Below, in pieces: positions 17,741 through 26,094 of a DNA stretch of 64,000 nucleotides. A program made the translations under genes and the position numbers. The notes beneath the pieces were generated by a model. The model saw only the letters and a program-made list of their open reading frames with translations, did no database searches and was not told where the DNA came from. The DNA lies in NCBI GenBank assembly GCA_022821065.1, contig JAJEEK010000015.1, positions 1 to 64,000 on the forward strand, read 5' to 3'. Each line of letters opens with the position of its first letter. The stretch's first letter is position 1. Source of the DNA: Candidatus Poribacteria bacterium (lineage in GTDB: Bacteria > Poribacteria > WGA-4E > WGA-3G).

Positions 17741-17797
17741 TAAACTGTCCTGACAGAATGCGAAGCCGCCGAGACATATAGGAGATATTACAACATT

Positions 17798-20287
17798 ATG
17801 AACGCAATAAAAAATATTCTGATTTTTACGAGCCTAATCATCGGATTCGCGGTAACTGCCGTTATAGCGCAAGAGAAAGCAGATGTAGTATATGGACCCG
17901 AGGCGGCTGCGGCTGCAACAGGAGAACAGACAAAACCAGCTGCTGAGACTCAGATACCGCCTGATACCGAAAGGGAGAATGTTGACGAACAGAAGACAGC
18001 TGATACGACTCCGCCGCTTGTCAATCCGATGTTCGTTGTTAAAAAAATATCATTTGAAGGTGTAAAAACCGTCTCCGAAGACATGTTGCGTACGCTTCTT
18101 CAGACGCAGGTTGGAACTGAGGTATCGCAAGAATTTCTTACCCAGGACCTCAAAAGCCTTTACAAAGACACAGGTTTCTTCTCCGAAGCTAAAGTAGATA
18201 CGCAACCTGTTGAAGGTGGCGGTCTTGAGATTATCTATAAAGTCGTTGAAAGTCCAAAAATCTCTGGTATCAATATTATCGGAAACGATAACCTAGACAC
18301 AGGGAAATTGAAGAACGAGATTACACTGCGCCCGGATGAAATTTATAGCGATCGGCGACGATGGGAGAGCGAACGGGCTATTCAAAAACTCTATCACGAC
18401 AAAGGCTACTATCTCGTCGGTATCCAAACACATCTTGATAACAGCGAGGACGAGACGCATACTGTCCAAATCACGTTTGAAATAAACGAAGGTCCGCGGG
18501 TGCGAATTGAGGAGATCAATTTTATCGGTAACGAACTGCTCCCTGCGAACACACTCCGCAAGAAACTCAAAACCCGGACCGGTAAACCTTTCGATCAGAT
18601 ACTATTTGAGGAAGAAGACCTTGCACTAAACCTTCGCAATTACTATCAAGATCGCGGGTTCGCACAAGTGAAAGTCGTCGGATACGAGAAACGTTTCACG
18701 GAAGACAAAACCGGATTGATACTTGACATCACCGTTGACGAAGGTCCCGAATATGTTATCGGAACCTATACACTTGAAGTCGAAGCCGGGGCGAAATCTC
18801 TGTTCTCGAACAAAAAGATACGCGGAATGCTTGACCCAGCAGAGGGTGAAGTTTTCAACCGCGGAAACTTTGACGAGTCCATCTCGAAATTACAGCAGGC
18901 TTATCTCGATAAAGGATACCTGCTCTCCGAAGTCGTACCCATCCCAACTTTCGATGAAACAGACGGTTTGGTCAATATTACGCTGAAGATTAACGAAGGC
19001 GATGTCATTATCATCGGTAAGGTGATTATCAGCGGACTTGAGAAGACAATGGAGCATGTCGTCAAACGCGAATTGGACTTTTTAAATATTGAAACGGATA
19101 AGTTATTAGATGTCAAATCTTTGCGTAAAGCCCGGCAACGTCTGTTCCAGATGGGGTCTTTCATCCGAGCCGTCGATTTCGTGCCAAGCGACACCGACGA
19201 AGAGAACCGAAAGGATTTGAGGGTCAATATCGCCGAAACTCCGAGAACCGGAATGCTCAGCCTTGGCGGTGGTTACGGGAGTGAAGGCGGGATTTTCGGA
19301 ACAGCAGAGGTCGGACAGAATAATCTTCTCGGACGTGCTTACAGGGTCCATCTCAAAGGTGAAATAGGCACGCGTGATCATCACACAGCCGAACTGAGTT
19401 TTGGTACGCCTTGGATCCTTGGTACGCCTACGCGCCTCAGCGCTCGGATTTATGATAACCGGCGTTTCCGGCGTTATTACGGCACAGTCGGCGCGCTCCT
19501 TAACCGAACAAGTTCCAACTATCTATACGATAGATATGTTTGGGGGCGACGCGGCGCATCGGTAACGCTCGGACGTCCAATCGCTTATGACATTGACCTG
19601 TCCGTCAGGCTCCGGAACGAACATGTCGAAGCACACAACCCAGATGCCACCTTGATTAATCGTTCCACCCGTAGTATCCTCTTTGCTGTTGGACGCGATA
19701 CTCGCGACTATCGCACCTCTCTGTATGATCCAACCGGTGGTTCATCGCATTCAATCTCTTATGAGTATTCAGGCGGAATCTTAGGTGCCGACAATGAATT
19801 CCAGAAATACTACGCAGATACCAGTTGGTTCTACAGCGGCTGGTGGAATCATGTCATCGCTTTTCACGCACGGGCAGGTTTTATGCAAAGTAAAAGTGCC
19901 GATCGCGAATACCTGTTTTATGAACGGTTCTTCCTCGGCGGGGTAGACACCATCCGAGGCTATGAAGACTATGAAATATACCCGGATCCTGACGAATCAG
20001 GATTTATCAATCCTTTTGGTGGCGATAAAGTACTCTTCGCAAATATCGAGTACCGGATCCCTGTTTCCCCACAACTTACTGCAGCCCTGTTTTTCGACAT
20101 AGGACAAGTATGGGACGAAAGCGTTAAAAACCCGTTTACGCAGATTAACCCTAAACGAGGACTCGGTGTTGAAGCACGACTCAATATGTTCGGTATGCTG
20201 GCACGGTTAGGTTGGGGATACGGATTAGATCGCATCAGCGGTGAACCCGCAGGTAAATTCCACTTCACGATTGGACCGGGATTCTAA
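17798..20287 (+). CDS. bamA: Outer membrane protein assembly factor BamA
   Basis: An 829-residue Omp85 protein that inserts beta-barrel proteins in the outer membrane. A signal peptide (residues 1-25, ending VIAQE) and a short acidic linker precede five POTRA domains (about residues 75-435; recurring words such as ISFEGVKTVSEDML, ISGINIIGNDNLDTGKL, INFIGNELLPANTLRKKL). The barrel begins near TPRTGMLSLGGGYGSEGG and contains the conserved ERFFLGGVDTIRGYEDY with the RGY/F motif of strand 16 loop L6. It ends in GKFHFTIGPGF with the C-terminal Phe of barrel proteins. The next genes, skp and lpxD, follow the widely conserved bamA-skp-lpxD order. Confidence 0.96.
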   Translation: MNAIKNILIFTSLIIGFAVTAVIAQEKADVVYGPEAAAAATGEQTKPAAETQIPPDTERENVDEQKTADTTPPLVNPMFVVKKISFEGVKTVSEDMLRTLLQTQVGTEVSQEFLTQDLKSLYKDTGFFSEAKVDTQPVEGGGLEIIYKVVESPKISGINIIGNDNLDTGKLKNEITLRPDEIYSDRRRWESERAIQKLYHDKGYYLVGIQTHLDNSEDETHTVQITFEINEGPRVRIEEINFIGNELLPANTLRKKLKTRTGKPFDQILFEEEDLALNLRNYYQDRGFAQVKVVGYEKRFTEDKTGLILDITVDEGPEYVIGTYTLEVEAGAKSLFSNKKIRGMLDPAEGEVFNRGNFDESISKLQQAYLDKGYLLSEVVPIPTFDETDGLVNITLKINEGDVIIIGKVIISGLEKTMEHVVKRELDFLNIETDKLLDVKSLRKARQRLFQMGSFIRAVDFVPSDTDEENRKDLRVNIAETPRTGMLSLGGGYGSEGGIFGTAEVGQNNLLGRAYRVHLKGEIGTRDHHTAELSFGTPWILGTPTRLSARIYDNRRFRRYYGTVGALLNRTSSNYLYDRYVWGRRGASVTLGRPIAYDIDLSVRLRNEHVEAHNPDATLINRSTRSILFAVGRDTRDYRTSLYDPTGGSSHSISYEYSGGILGADNEFQKYYADTSWFYSGWWNHVIAFHARAGFMQSKSADREYLFYERFFLGGVDTIRGYEDYEIYPDPDESGFINPFGGDKVLFANIEYRIPVSPQLTAALFFDIGQVWDESVKNPFTQINPKRGLGVEARLNMFGMLARLGWGYGLDRISGEPAGKFHFTIGPGF

Positions 20288-20349
20288 AGGGTGTTAAAAA
20301 CGAATCAATCAAAAAAAGAAAAGGAGCGGGCATTCTTCCCAAACCTAAG

Positions 20350-20465
20350 GAAGTTATAAGTTAACAGTTATAAGTTAAGAGGGGTACATAACGAATCGTC
20401 CTTTTTCTCTTAACCTACCACTTAAGATTTTTCAGAGAAAAATCGCACTTATAACTTATAACTCT
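20350..20465. repeat. Long hairpin of TTATAACTTATAACT words
   Basis: The left arm AGTTATAAGTTAACAGTTAT (from 20350) is inversely repeated as ACTTATAACTTATAACT at 20447-20463. A second stem (TTTTTCTCT at 20402-20410 with AGAGAAAAA at 20434-20442) nests inside. The architecture resembles the AACCAGT palindromes but with a different word. It lies in the bamA-skp gap and could be a transcript-stabilising or terminating structure. Confidence 0.6.
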
Positions 20466-20495
20466 AAAGCATTGGGTCTCCTGCCCGAAGATTAG

Positions 20496-21059
20496 ATGAA
20501 ATCACTTCGATTGTGTGCTCGTGAAGCACGCCTAACTCTATTATTCACAATTGTAATCGCTTTCAGTTTCAGTACCGGAAGTATGGGACAAGAAGCCTTC
20601 AAAATCGGGGTCATCAACACTGAAGAAGTCCTAAAAGGATCAGAAGCAGCGACAAAAGCCACTGAAACGCTCAGAGCAGCCGGTGAGCGACTGCAGAATA
20701 AATTGCAGGAGAAAGCAGATGCCATCCGCACACTACAAGAGCAGAAAGCGAAAACTGAGCTTTTCGTCGAAGACGCACAAACCGCAGATTTGGACAACCA
20801 AATCCTCCAAATACAGCAGGAATACCAGCGTGAACGCGAAATCGGGCAACAAGCACTTATTGAAAAAGAGAGAGAATTACTCGAACCGATTTACAAGTCT
20901 CTTGAAGACGTGATCATTAATGTCGGGAAATCCGAAAACTATGATATCATCCTCGAAAAACGGCTCATCACGCTCTATGTAAAAGAGGAATACGATCTGA
21001 CAAATAAGTTTATCGACTTGATGAACGCAAGCAACGAACCTGGTGAAAAATCTGAATAA
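20496..21059 (+). CDS. skp: OmpH/Skp-family periplasmic chaperone
   Basis: A 187-residue protein. A signal peptide (LLFTIVIAFSFSTGSMGQE) is followed by FKIGVINTEEVLKGSEAATKA, the usual start of mature Skp/OmpH, and a long charged coiled coil (residues 55-145) that forms the tentacles of the trimer. A C-terminal strand region (NYDIILEKRLITLYVKEEYDLTNKFI) completes the body domain. It carries unfolded outer-membrane proteins across the periplasm to BamA, encoded just upstream. Confidence 0.9.
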   Translation: MKSLRLCAREARLTLLFTIVIAFSFSTGSMGQEAFKIGVINTEEVLKGSEAATKATETLRAAGERLQNKLQEKADAIRTLQEQKAKTELFVEDAQTADLDNQILQIQQEYQREREIGQQALIEKERELLEPIYKSLEDVIINVGKSENYDIILEKRLITLYVKEEYDLTNKFIDLMNASNEPGEKSE

Positions 21060-21128
21060 CGCTACACGCCTAAACTCCGTAATATGAAATCGTTCATATC
21101 TGCGGAGAAAGGATTTGGGTTAGAACTT

Positions 21129-22175
21129 ATGAAACTCAAGGAAATTTGTGAACACCTTGATGGAGAACTCTCCGGCGACGGTGATATTGAAATTACAGGA
21201 GTTTCTGGTATTAAAGAAGCACTGCCGACTCAGATTACTTTTGTTGCTAACCCAAAGTACATCGCTGCTTTAGCCACAACACAAGCGGGTGCGGTTATCA
21301 TCGGGGCCGGTGTCTCTGGGAACGGAAAACCGACAATCCGTGTTAAGGATCCCTACTGGGCTTTTGTTCAAGTTTTGCAGATGTTTTCATCCGACAAAAA
21401 CCGACGCGCGTTTCCCGGAATAGATGAAACCGCAATTATCGGGGAGAACGTCAAACTCGGCGAACGCGTCTCAATCCAAGCGTTCACCTATATCGCTGAC
21501 AATGTTGAAATCGGGGACAACACCGTCGTACAACCCTACGTCTACATCGGAGAAGGCACTAAAATCGGTGCCGATGGACTCATCTATCCGCACGTTAGTA
21601 TACGCGAAGAGGTCACTATCGGTCATCGCGTGATTATCCACTGTGGAGCGGTTATCGGCAGCGACGGTTTCGGGTTCGCATCGGTTGATGGACGACACCA
21701 CAAAATTCCGCAGATCGGCACCGTCGTCATTGAGGACGATGTTGAAATCGGCGCGAACACAACTATCGATAGAGCCACACTCGCTGAGACGCGCATCAAA
21801 CGCGGCACTAAATTCGATAACCTCGTCCAGATCGCACATAATGTTGTTATCGGTGAGGATTGCTGCCTCGCAGCACAGGTCGGAATTGCCGGAAGTACAA
21901 CGCTCGGCGACCGCGTAAATATCGCAGGACACGGCGGCGCTGCGGGGCATCTAACGCTCGGTGAGGACAGCGTCGTTTACGCAAAGTCCGCAGTCACCAA
22001 GGATATGCCTGCAGGAAGCCATCTCTCTGGATTCCCCGCACGTCCACACAAACAAGAACTCCGAATTCATGCCGCAACCCGAAAACTGCCAGAACTGCTC
22101 CCCGAATTCACAAAACTCCAAAAACGAGTGGCGGAACTCGAAGCAAAACTTCAAGAGTTGGAGGAGGCATCCTAA
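21129..22175 (+). CDS. lpxD: UDP-3-O-acylglucosamine N-acyltransferase
   Basis: A 348-residue lipid A biosynthesis enzyme that adds the N-linked acyl chain to UDP-3-O-acylglucosamine. The N-terminal uridine-binding domain (ICEHLDGELSGDGDIEITGVSGIKEA) is followed by hexapeptide left-handed beta-helix repeats (residues 95-300), with the conserved GSDGFGFA and the catalytic-His region AGHGGAAGHLTLGE. A C-terminal coiled helix follows. ATG 21084 would add 15 residues; ATG 21129 fits the family N-terminus better, but neither has a good ribosome binding site. The gene shows that the cell makes lipid A. Confidence 0.95.
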   Translation: MKLKEICEHLDGELSGDGDIEITGVSGIKEALPTQITFVANPKYIAALATTQAGAVIIGAGVSGNGKPTIRVKDPYWAFVQVLQMFSSDKNRRAFPGIDETAIIGENVKLGERVSIQAFTYIADNVEIGDNTVVQPYVYIGEGTKIGADGLIYPHVSIREEVTIGHRVIIHCGAVIGSDGFGFASVDGRHHKIPQIGTVVIEDDVEIGANTTIDRATLAETRIKRGTKFDNLVQIAHNVVIGEDCCLAAQVGIAGSTTLGDRVNIAGHGGAAGHLTLGEDSVVYAKSAVTKDMPAGSHLSGFPARPHKQELRIHAATRKLPELLPEFTKLQKRVAELEAKLQELEEAS

Positions 22176-22206
22176 CGACACCAAACAGCCGAAGGGAGTC
22201 CACATC

Positions 22207-22449
22207 TTGGATGATGTGGCAGTTTTGCGACCAATACGCCTCTTCCCTGTCTGGACACTTCTGCTTTTGGGATACCACCACGGACGTATATCTCCAGCAG
22301 CACCGGAGATACATCAGCCACTCCAATTATGGGGCACGCTTTGTCTCTATTCTCTTTTGATGGGCGCCGTTTATATCGTCAATCAAATAGCAGACCGGGA
22401 GACAGATGCGCACAACGACAAATTATACCTCGTCGCACTGGAAAAATAA
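22207..22449 (+). pseudogene. Truncated UbiA-type prenyltransferase gene (N-terminal fragment)
   Basis: TTG 22207, with AGGGAG 8 bases upstream and 31 bases after lpxD, starts an 80-residue frame. It begins VLRPIRLFPVWTLLLLGYHHG and contains NQIADRETDAHNDKLYLVA, the NxxxDxxxD prenyl-diphosphate motif of UbiA proteins. The frame then stops within four codons, where tnpA-derived sequence begins (about 22436-22446). The remaining 200 or so residues of a normal UbiA protein are absent, so the gene was cut by the IS200/IS605 element. It is not the missing front of the next UbiA gene, which has its own complete N-terminus. Confidence 0.8.
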
Positions 22450-22601
22450 AAGGCATGACAGCCAAAGTGTTGCGTGAAGAGTTTCCACACCTAAAATCAA
22501 GGTTGCCAAACTTGTGGACGCGTTCGTATTTCGTAGCCTCTACAGGGGGCGTAACTTTACAAGTTTTGAAAGAATATGTGGAATCTCAAAAAGGTGTCTA
22601 A
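22443..22601 (+). pseudogene. tnpA: tnpA (Y1/HUH transposase) C-terminal remnant
   Basis: The frame reads KIKGMTAKVLREEFPHL, then WTRSYFVASTGGVTLQVL, then KEYVESQKGV. This matches the end of IS200/IS605 TnpA, including the YxxxQ motif (catalytic Tyr and metal-ligand Gln). The HUH motif and the first about 90 residues are missing, so it cannot be active. The stop codon directly abuts the tnpB ATG. Confidence 0.8.
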
Positions 22602-23843
22602 ATGCCAAGTTTCTACCGCACCCAAACACTGAAAATAGAAGAACAACCGATATTCTCTGCAGTGAATGCGGCGTCCGCTGCTGTTTGGAACGACTGCCTA
22701 ACACTCATGGACTTCTACCAGTATCAACGCGGGTATCCACACGCCCACAGAGATTTCTATTTCGGTAAAGATTGCCAAGGGTGGGTAGATAAGAAACTCT
22801 CCAATCCGCTGTTGCATTCACAAAGTAGACAAGCTGTTCGGGAGCGTTACTTCAAGTCTTGGAAATCTTACTCTGCCTTGAAAAAGAGTGGTGGTGTTCA
22901 GAAACCGAAACCTCCAAGTAAACGAAAAAACTACATGACGACACGTTTCAAAAAGTCTGCTATACGTTTTGTAGAAGGCACCCTCTTTGGTAAACGCGTT
23001 GAACTCTCTCTGGCGAAAGGTCAACCGCAAATAGATGTCCCTTTGCCAAGCACTTTTGATATGTCTAAAGCAGAACATATCGCAACGATCGATTTGTGCT
23101 ATAACTACGGACAATGGACCCTCCATTTTTCGTATAAGTATGAAACCGAAACAACTGAAACAGGACAAGAAATCGTAGGCGTTGATATAGGCGAAATACA
23201 CCCGATTGTCTCTCACGACGGGCAAGATACTCATATCTACAATGGACGGTATATCCGCTCACTCTACCGCTATAGAAACAAAGTGCTTGCCGAGTTTAGT
23301 CAGACGCTGAGTCGTTGCAAACGCCATTCCAAACGCTGGTGGAAACTGACACGTCGTAAGTGGAAACGGATCCGAAAGATTGATAACCAGATCAAAGACG
23401 CGCTCCATAAACAGACGTCGAAGTTCGTGAAATACTGCCAAGCGAAAGGTATTGGAACGATAATCCTCGGCGACCTGACCGGTATCCGACACAATATCAA
23501 CTATGGCAAACGTGCGAACCAGAAACTCCACCAGTGGGCATTCGGTAAGATTGCCGAACTGATCACCTACAAGGCAAAAGCGTTAGGCGTCAAGGTTAAA
23601 AGGATTGACGAATCCTATACTTCGCAAACCTGCCCAAAATGTGGCAACCGAAAGAAACCGCCAAACCGCAACTATACCTGTCCATGTGGCTTTGAATATC
23701 ACCGCGACGGTGTAGGTGCGATGAATATCAGAGAAAAGTATCTGGGACATTTCGGTGTCCCCGTAGTGGCGGAAAAGGGTTCTACCCGGATGACACCGCC
23801 CTTGGGCTTTCGCTTGAAAGTCCCTGTTGCCTCGTCGTCTTAG
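22602..23843 (+). CDS. tnpB: RNA-guided endonuclease TnpB (IS200/IS605 OrfB)
   Basis: A 413-residue TnpB. TnpB proteins use an RNA from the element's right end to guide a RuvC-type nuclease. RuvC-I is VGVDIGEIHP (D195), RuvC-III is HRDGVGAMNI (D369), and the zinc ribbon is C344/C347 and C360/C362. The RuvC-II position reads TIILGDLTGI: Gly290 stands where most TnpBs have the catalytic Glu. A Glu at 337 in RIDESYTSQTC may replace it. The rest looks intact, without frameshifts. The ATG follows the tnpA stop directly and translation may be coupled. Confidence 0.93.
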   Translation: MPSFYRTQTLKIEEQPIFSAVNAASAAVWNDCLTLMDFYQYQRGYPHAHRDFYFGKDCQGWVDKKLSNPLLHSQSRQAVRERYFKSWKSYSALKKSGGVQKPKPPSKRKNYMTTRFKKSAIRFVEGTLFGKRVELSLAKGQPQIDVPLPSTFDMSKAEHIATIDLCYNYGQWTLHFSYKYETETTETGQEIVGVDIGEIHPIVSHDGQDTHIYNGRYIRSLYRYRNKVLAEFSQTLSRCKRHSKRWWKLTRRKWKRIRKIDNQIKDALHKQTSKFVKYCQAKGIGTIILGDLTGIRHNINYGKRANQKLHQWAFGKIAELITYKAKALGVKVKRIDESYTSQTCPKCGNRKKPPNRNYTCPCGFEYHRDGVGAMNIREKYLGHFGVPVVAEKGSTRMTPPLGFRLKVPVASSS

Positions 23844-23898
23844 AAGCGAGGAATGTTCCTAAAAGGAACAAAAGAACCACCCTTGCTTTAGCTGGGTG
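23844..23898 (+). ncRNA. Right end / predicted omega-RNA scaffold of the IS200/IS605 element
   Basis: Two hairpins follow the tnpB stop codon: TGTTCCT-AAA-AGGAACA (23854-23870, perfect 7-base stem) and CACCC-tt-GCT-tt-AGC-t-GGGTG (23878-23898). This is the position of the guide RNA scaffold in TnpB systems; the guide would be the bases just to the right, beginning agtatgtcagaaatttgg. Transcription is inferred, not seen. Confidence 0.5.
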
Positions 23899-23934
23899 AG
23901 TATGTCAGAAATTTGGAGATTGATTCGGAGAATC

Positions 23935-24783
23935 ATGAGAACGCTATTGGCATATCTCGAACTGGCGCGCCCGATTAACGGAATCATCGCCTTTACCTCA
24001 GCATGGCTCGGTGGAATGTTCGCGAACCAAGGTAGGATGGAAGACCTTCTGAACATCCGATTGTTGTTGGTTTCAATCTCAGCGTTCGTTTTGCTTTCCG
24101 CGGGAAATGCTATAAACGACTATTGTGATTATGAAATTGATCGGGTTAACCGTCCACGGCGCCCCTTACCATCCGGACGTATCCAACGCAGAGATGCACT
24201 AATATTCGCAATCCTTCTTGTCCTTATCGGTATCTGGTTGGGAACCTTAATCAATAGGAACGCAACAGGTATCGCAATTCTTGTGTTTGTCGCACTTGCA
24301 AGTTACGCCTTCTGGTTGAAACGGATGCCTTTTGTCGGCAACTTAGTCGTGAGCGGTTTAACCGGTTTAACCTTTGTCGCAGGCGGTGTCGCAATAGAGT
24401 CAGTGCAAGGGACGTTGATTCCAGCAACCTTTGCGTTCCTATTTACAACGGCGAGAGAAATCGTCAAAGACCTCGAAGATACGGAAGGTGATCTGAAAAA
24501 CGACCTTAAAACACTTGCCATTCTGAACCCCCAACTCGCGGTAAAGATAGCCATCGGTTTTATGGCATCGGTCGTGCTGTTTAGTCCTATCCCCTACCTA
24601 TTCGGATGGTATTCGTGGTACTATCTGCTGCTTGTTGTGGTCGGTGTTGATCTTGTACTTATCGGTCTGGCGATTCGTCTCTGGCGAGATAACTCTAAGG
24701 AAAATTGCACGCGCATCCAACGCTGGATGAAGTGGGACATATTTGTAGGACTCGGAGCCATCTACCTCGGAACATTTGTATGA
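23935..24783 (+). CDS. UbiA prenyltransferase resembling digeranylgeranylglyceryl phosphate synthase
   Basis: A 282-residue integral-membrane prenyltransferase with about 8-9 helices. N61 to D69 reads NDYCDYEID, followed by RVNRPRRPLPSGRI, and the second acidic motif is AREIVKDLEDTEGD (173-186). This set, notably NAINDY.DYEID..NRP.RP.PSGRI and REI.KD.ED.EGD, is what I know from archaeal DGGGP synthases rather than from UbiA/COQ2. It would attach a second prenyl chain to prenylglyceryl phosphate. ATG 23935 (GGAG 5 bases upstream) fits the family start; GTG 23896 and ATG 23902 would begin inside or next to the IS right end. The stop overlaps the next ATG (ATGA). A role in quinone synthesis is the alternative. 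Confidence 0.85.
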   Translation: MRTLLAYLELARPINGIIAFTSAWLGGMFANQGRMEDLLNIRLLLVSISAFVLLSAGNAINDYCDYEIDRVNRPRRPLPSGRIQRRDALIFAILLVLIGIWLGTLINRNATGIAILVFVALASYAFWLKRMPFVGNLVVSGLTGLTFVAGGVAIESVQGTLIPATFAFLFTTAREIVKDLEDTEGDLKNDLKTLAILNPQLAVKIAIGFMASVVLFSPIPYLFGWYSWYYLLLVVVGVDLVLIGLAIRLWRDNSKENCTRIQRWMKWDIFVGLGAIYLGTFV

Positions 24784-26000
24784 ACAACTACGATGAAGTT
24801 ATCGCTTTCTTAGAGAAAGAGGATTCGGACACAGATGCTATTTCCCGTTTTAAGCAGGCGTATCAAACCTTTTGTGAAACAGGCGAATGGCAACCCGCGT
24901 ACGAAGTCCGTGTCGCCGGTTGGCAACAACTCGACGGCGTTATGTTGTTAGAACCGGTGCGGACGCTCGAAAATGACTATCAAGTTCATATCACAGCAAC
25001 AAGCGAGCGCAGTTTACGGGAGCTGCTATTGGCATTTCCGAGACGACATATAGGATTGTTTCATCTTACTGGGAAATGGATAGAAGATAGAATTTCTGAT
25101 GTTATAGACGGGGATAGCATTCAGACGGATGCCGGTTCTTTTTATCGAGGGGGCAAACGTGGGAGTCGTACGAAAGCTGAACAGCGTCCCGTCTTGAAAC
25201 GAAAGGATGCTATTGTTTCGCATATTCGTAAACTCACCTCACTGAAAGGGAAGCTTGAACACTCGCAATTTATTGCGGAAGGATCTCTGATCGTTGAGAG
25301 AGCAGTAGAGGATGGACTTCCGATTGAATCGCTGCTCTACACGCCTGAATTTGTTGCGACTGCTGACGGGAAGGTGCTTCTCGAACGCGCAGTCGCGGAG
25401 AATCTATCCATTTACCAAGTGAGTCCAGGGGTCATCGGATCCATCACAACAACGCGACCTGTTCCGTCAATAATGGCTTCGGTTCACCTGAGTTATCCGA
25501 ACTTCCTTTCAGCGTCTGGAAGTCTCAATTTCCATTTTGGCCAGAGGTGTCTGTTACTCATTGCAGAAGACATCGGGAACCCCGATAACCTTGGGATGAC
25601 GTTGCGGACAGCGGACGCTGCGGGAGTCTCTGCTGTTTTATTAAGTCATGCAGGGGCACACCCTTTTCATAAAAACTGTGTGCGTGCCTCACGGGGTGCC
25701 GTGGGGCGTCTGCCTTTATTTCAAACATCAAGTATCACTGAAGCAATAGCAGCGCTCCGTGCTTCAGGTTGGTGTGTATTAGGGGCTACAGCCGGTGCCG
25801 AAGATGAATTATATACAACGGGGTTTTCGCGCCCTATTGCTATTATTGTAGGGAATGAGAATACGGGACTCTCTATTGAGGCACGCGAAAGCTGCACAAC
25901 ATTAGTCCGTATTCCAATGGCAGCAGGACAATCGTCGCTCAACGTAGGTGTCGCTGCCGGTGTACTACTCTATGCATTCGTACAACGGCACAGAATTTGA
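24780..26000 (+). CDS. TrmH/SpoU-family RNA 2'-O-methyltransferase with extra N-terminal domain
   Basis: A 406-residue protein. Residues 140-406 are a SPOUT methyltransferase with a substrate-binding N-part (KLEHSQFIAEGSLIVERAV) and the knot motifs: motif 1 LIAEDIGNPDNLGMTLRTADAAG, motif 2 IIVGNENTGLS and motif 3 IPMAAGQSSLNVGVAAGVLLY. Residues 1-135 (including LTGKWIEDRISDVIDGD) are not part of the usual TrmH family and I do not recognise them. Translation is probably coupled to the upstream UbiA gene by the ATGA overlap. Likely target is rRNA or tRNA ribose. An ATG upstream at 24705 would overlap UbiA by 79 bases and is unlikely. Confidence 0.88.
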   Translation: MNNYDEVIAFLEKEDSDTDAISRFKQAYQTFCETGEWQPAYEVRVAGWQQLDGVMLLEPVRTLENDYQVHITATSERSLRELLLAFPRRHIGLFHLTGKWIEDRISDVIDGDSIQTDAGSFYRGGKRGSRTKAEQRPVLKRKDAIVSHIRKLTSLKGKLEHSQFIAEGSLIVERAVEDGLPIESLLYTPEFVATADGKVLLERAVAENLSIYQVSPGVIGSITTTRPVPSIMASVHLSYPNFLSASGSLNFHFGQRCLLLIAEDIGNPDNLGMTLRTADAAGVSAVLLSHAGAHPFHKNCVRASRGAVGRLPLFQTSSITEAIAALRASGWCVLGATAGAEDELYTTGFSRPIAIIVGNENTGLSIEARESCTTLVRIPMAAGQSSLNVGVAAGVLLYAFVQRHRI

Positions 26001-26025
26001 CAAACCGCCTTAAATGTGATACAAT
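25997..26025 (+). promoter_or_regulatory. Sigma-70 promoter for the GGGPS gene
   Basis: TTGACA at 25997-26002 and TACAAT at 26020-26025, spacer 17. The -35 box overlaps the stop codon of the methyltransferase gene. It shows that the GGGPS gene can be expressed independently of the UbiA-TrmH pair. Confidence 0.65.
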
Positions 26026-26094
26026 TCTATGGGGAGATATTGTAATTTGTAGTCCAACACCTACCTAATATCGGTAAAGAGAGGGAAATCGCAT

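Larger units (their letters stand above)
22443..23898 (+). mobile_element. IS200/IS605-family element lacking its left end
   Basis: The element holds the last about 50 codons of tnpA, an intact tnpB, and a right end with two hairpins. The left end, including the transposase HUH motif and the subterminal hairpin, is gone, and so is the 3' part of the UbiA gene it abuts. This implies a deletion spanning IS and host DNA. The right boundary is placed at the second hairpin (ending about 23898) and is approximate. Confidence 0.75.

Noticed and set aside
21961..22206. Open frame joined upstream to the truncated UbiA fragment
   Set aside because: This part overlaps lpxD in another frame; the UbiA-like sequence starts only after lpxD, at TTG 22207.
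22602..23843. TnpB considered as a Cas12-type effector
   Set aside because: No CRISPR array or Cas1/Cas2 is in the window; the size and adjoining tnpA remnant show an IS200/IS605 origin.
23896..23934. Start of the second UbiA gene at GTG 23896 or ATG 23902
   Set aside because: Both fall in or beside the right-end hairpin of the IS element; ATG 23935 has GGAG and matches the family N-terminus.
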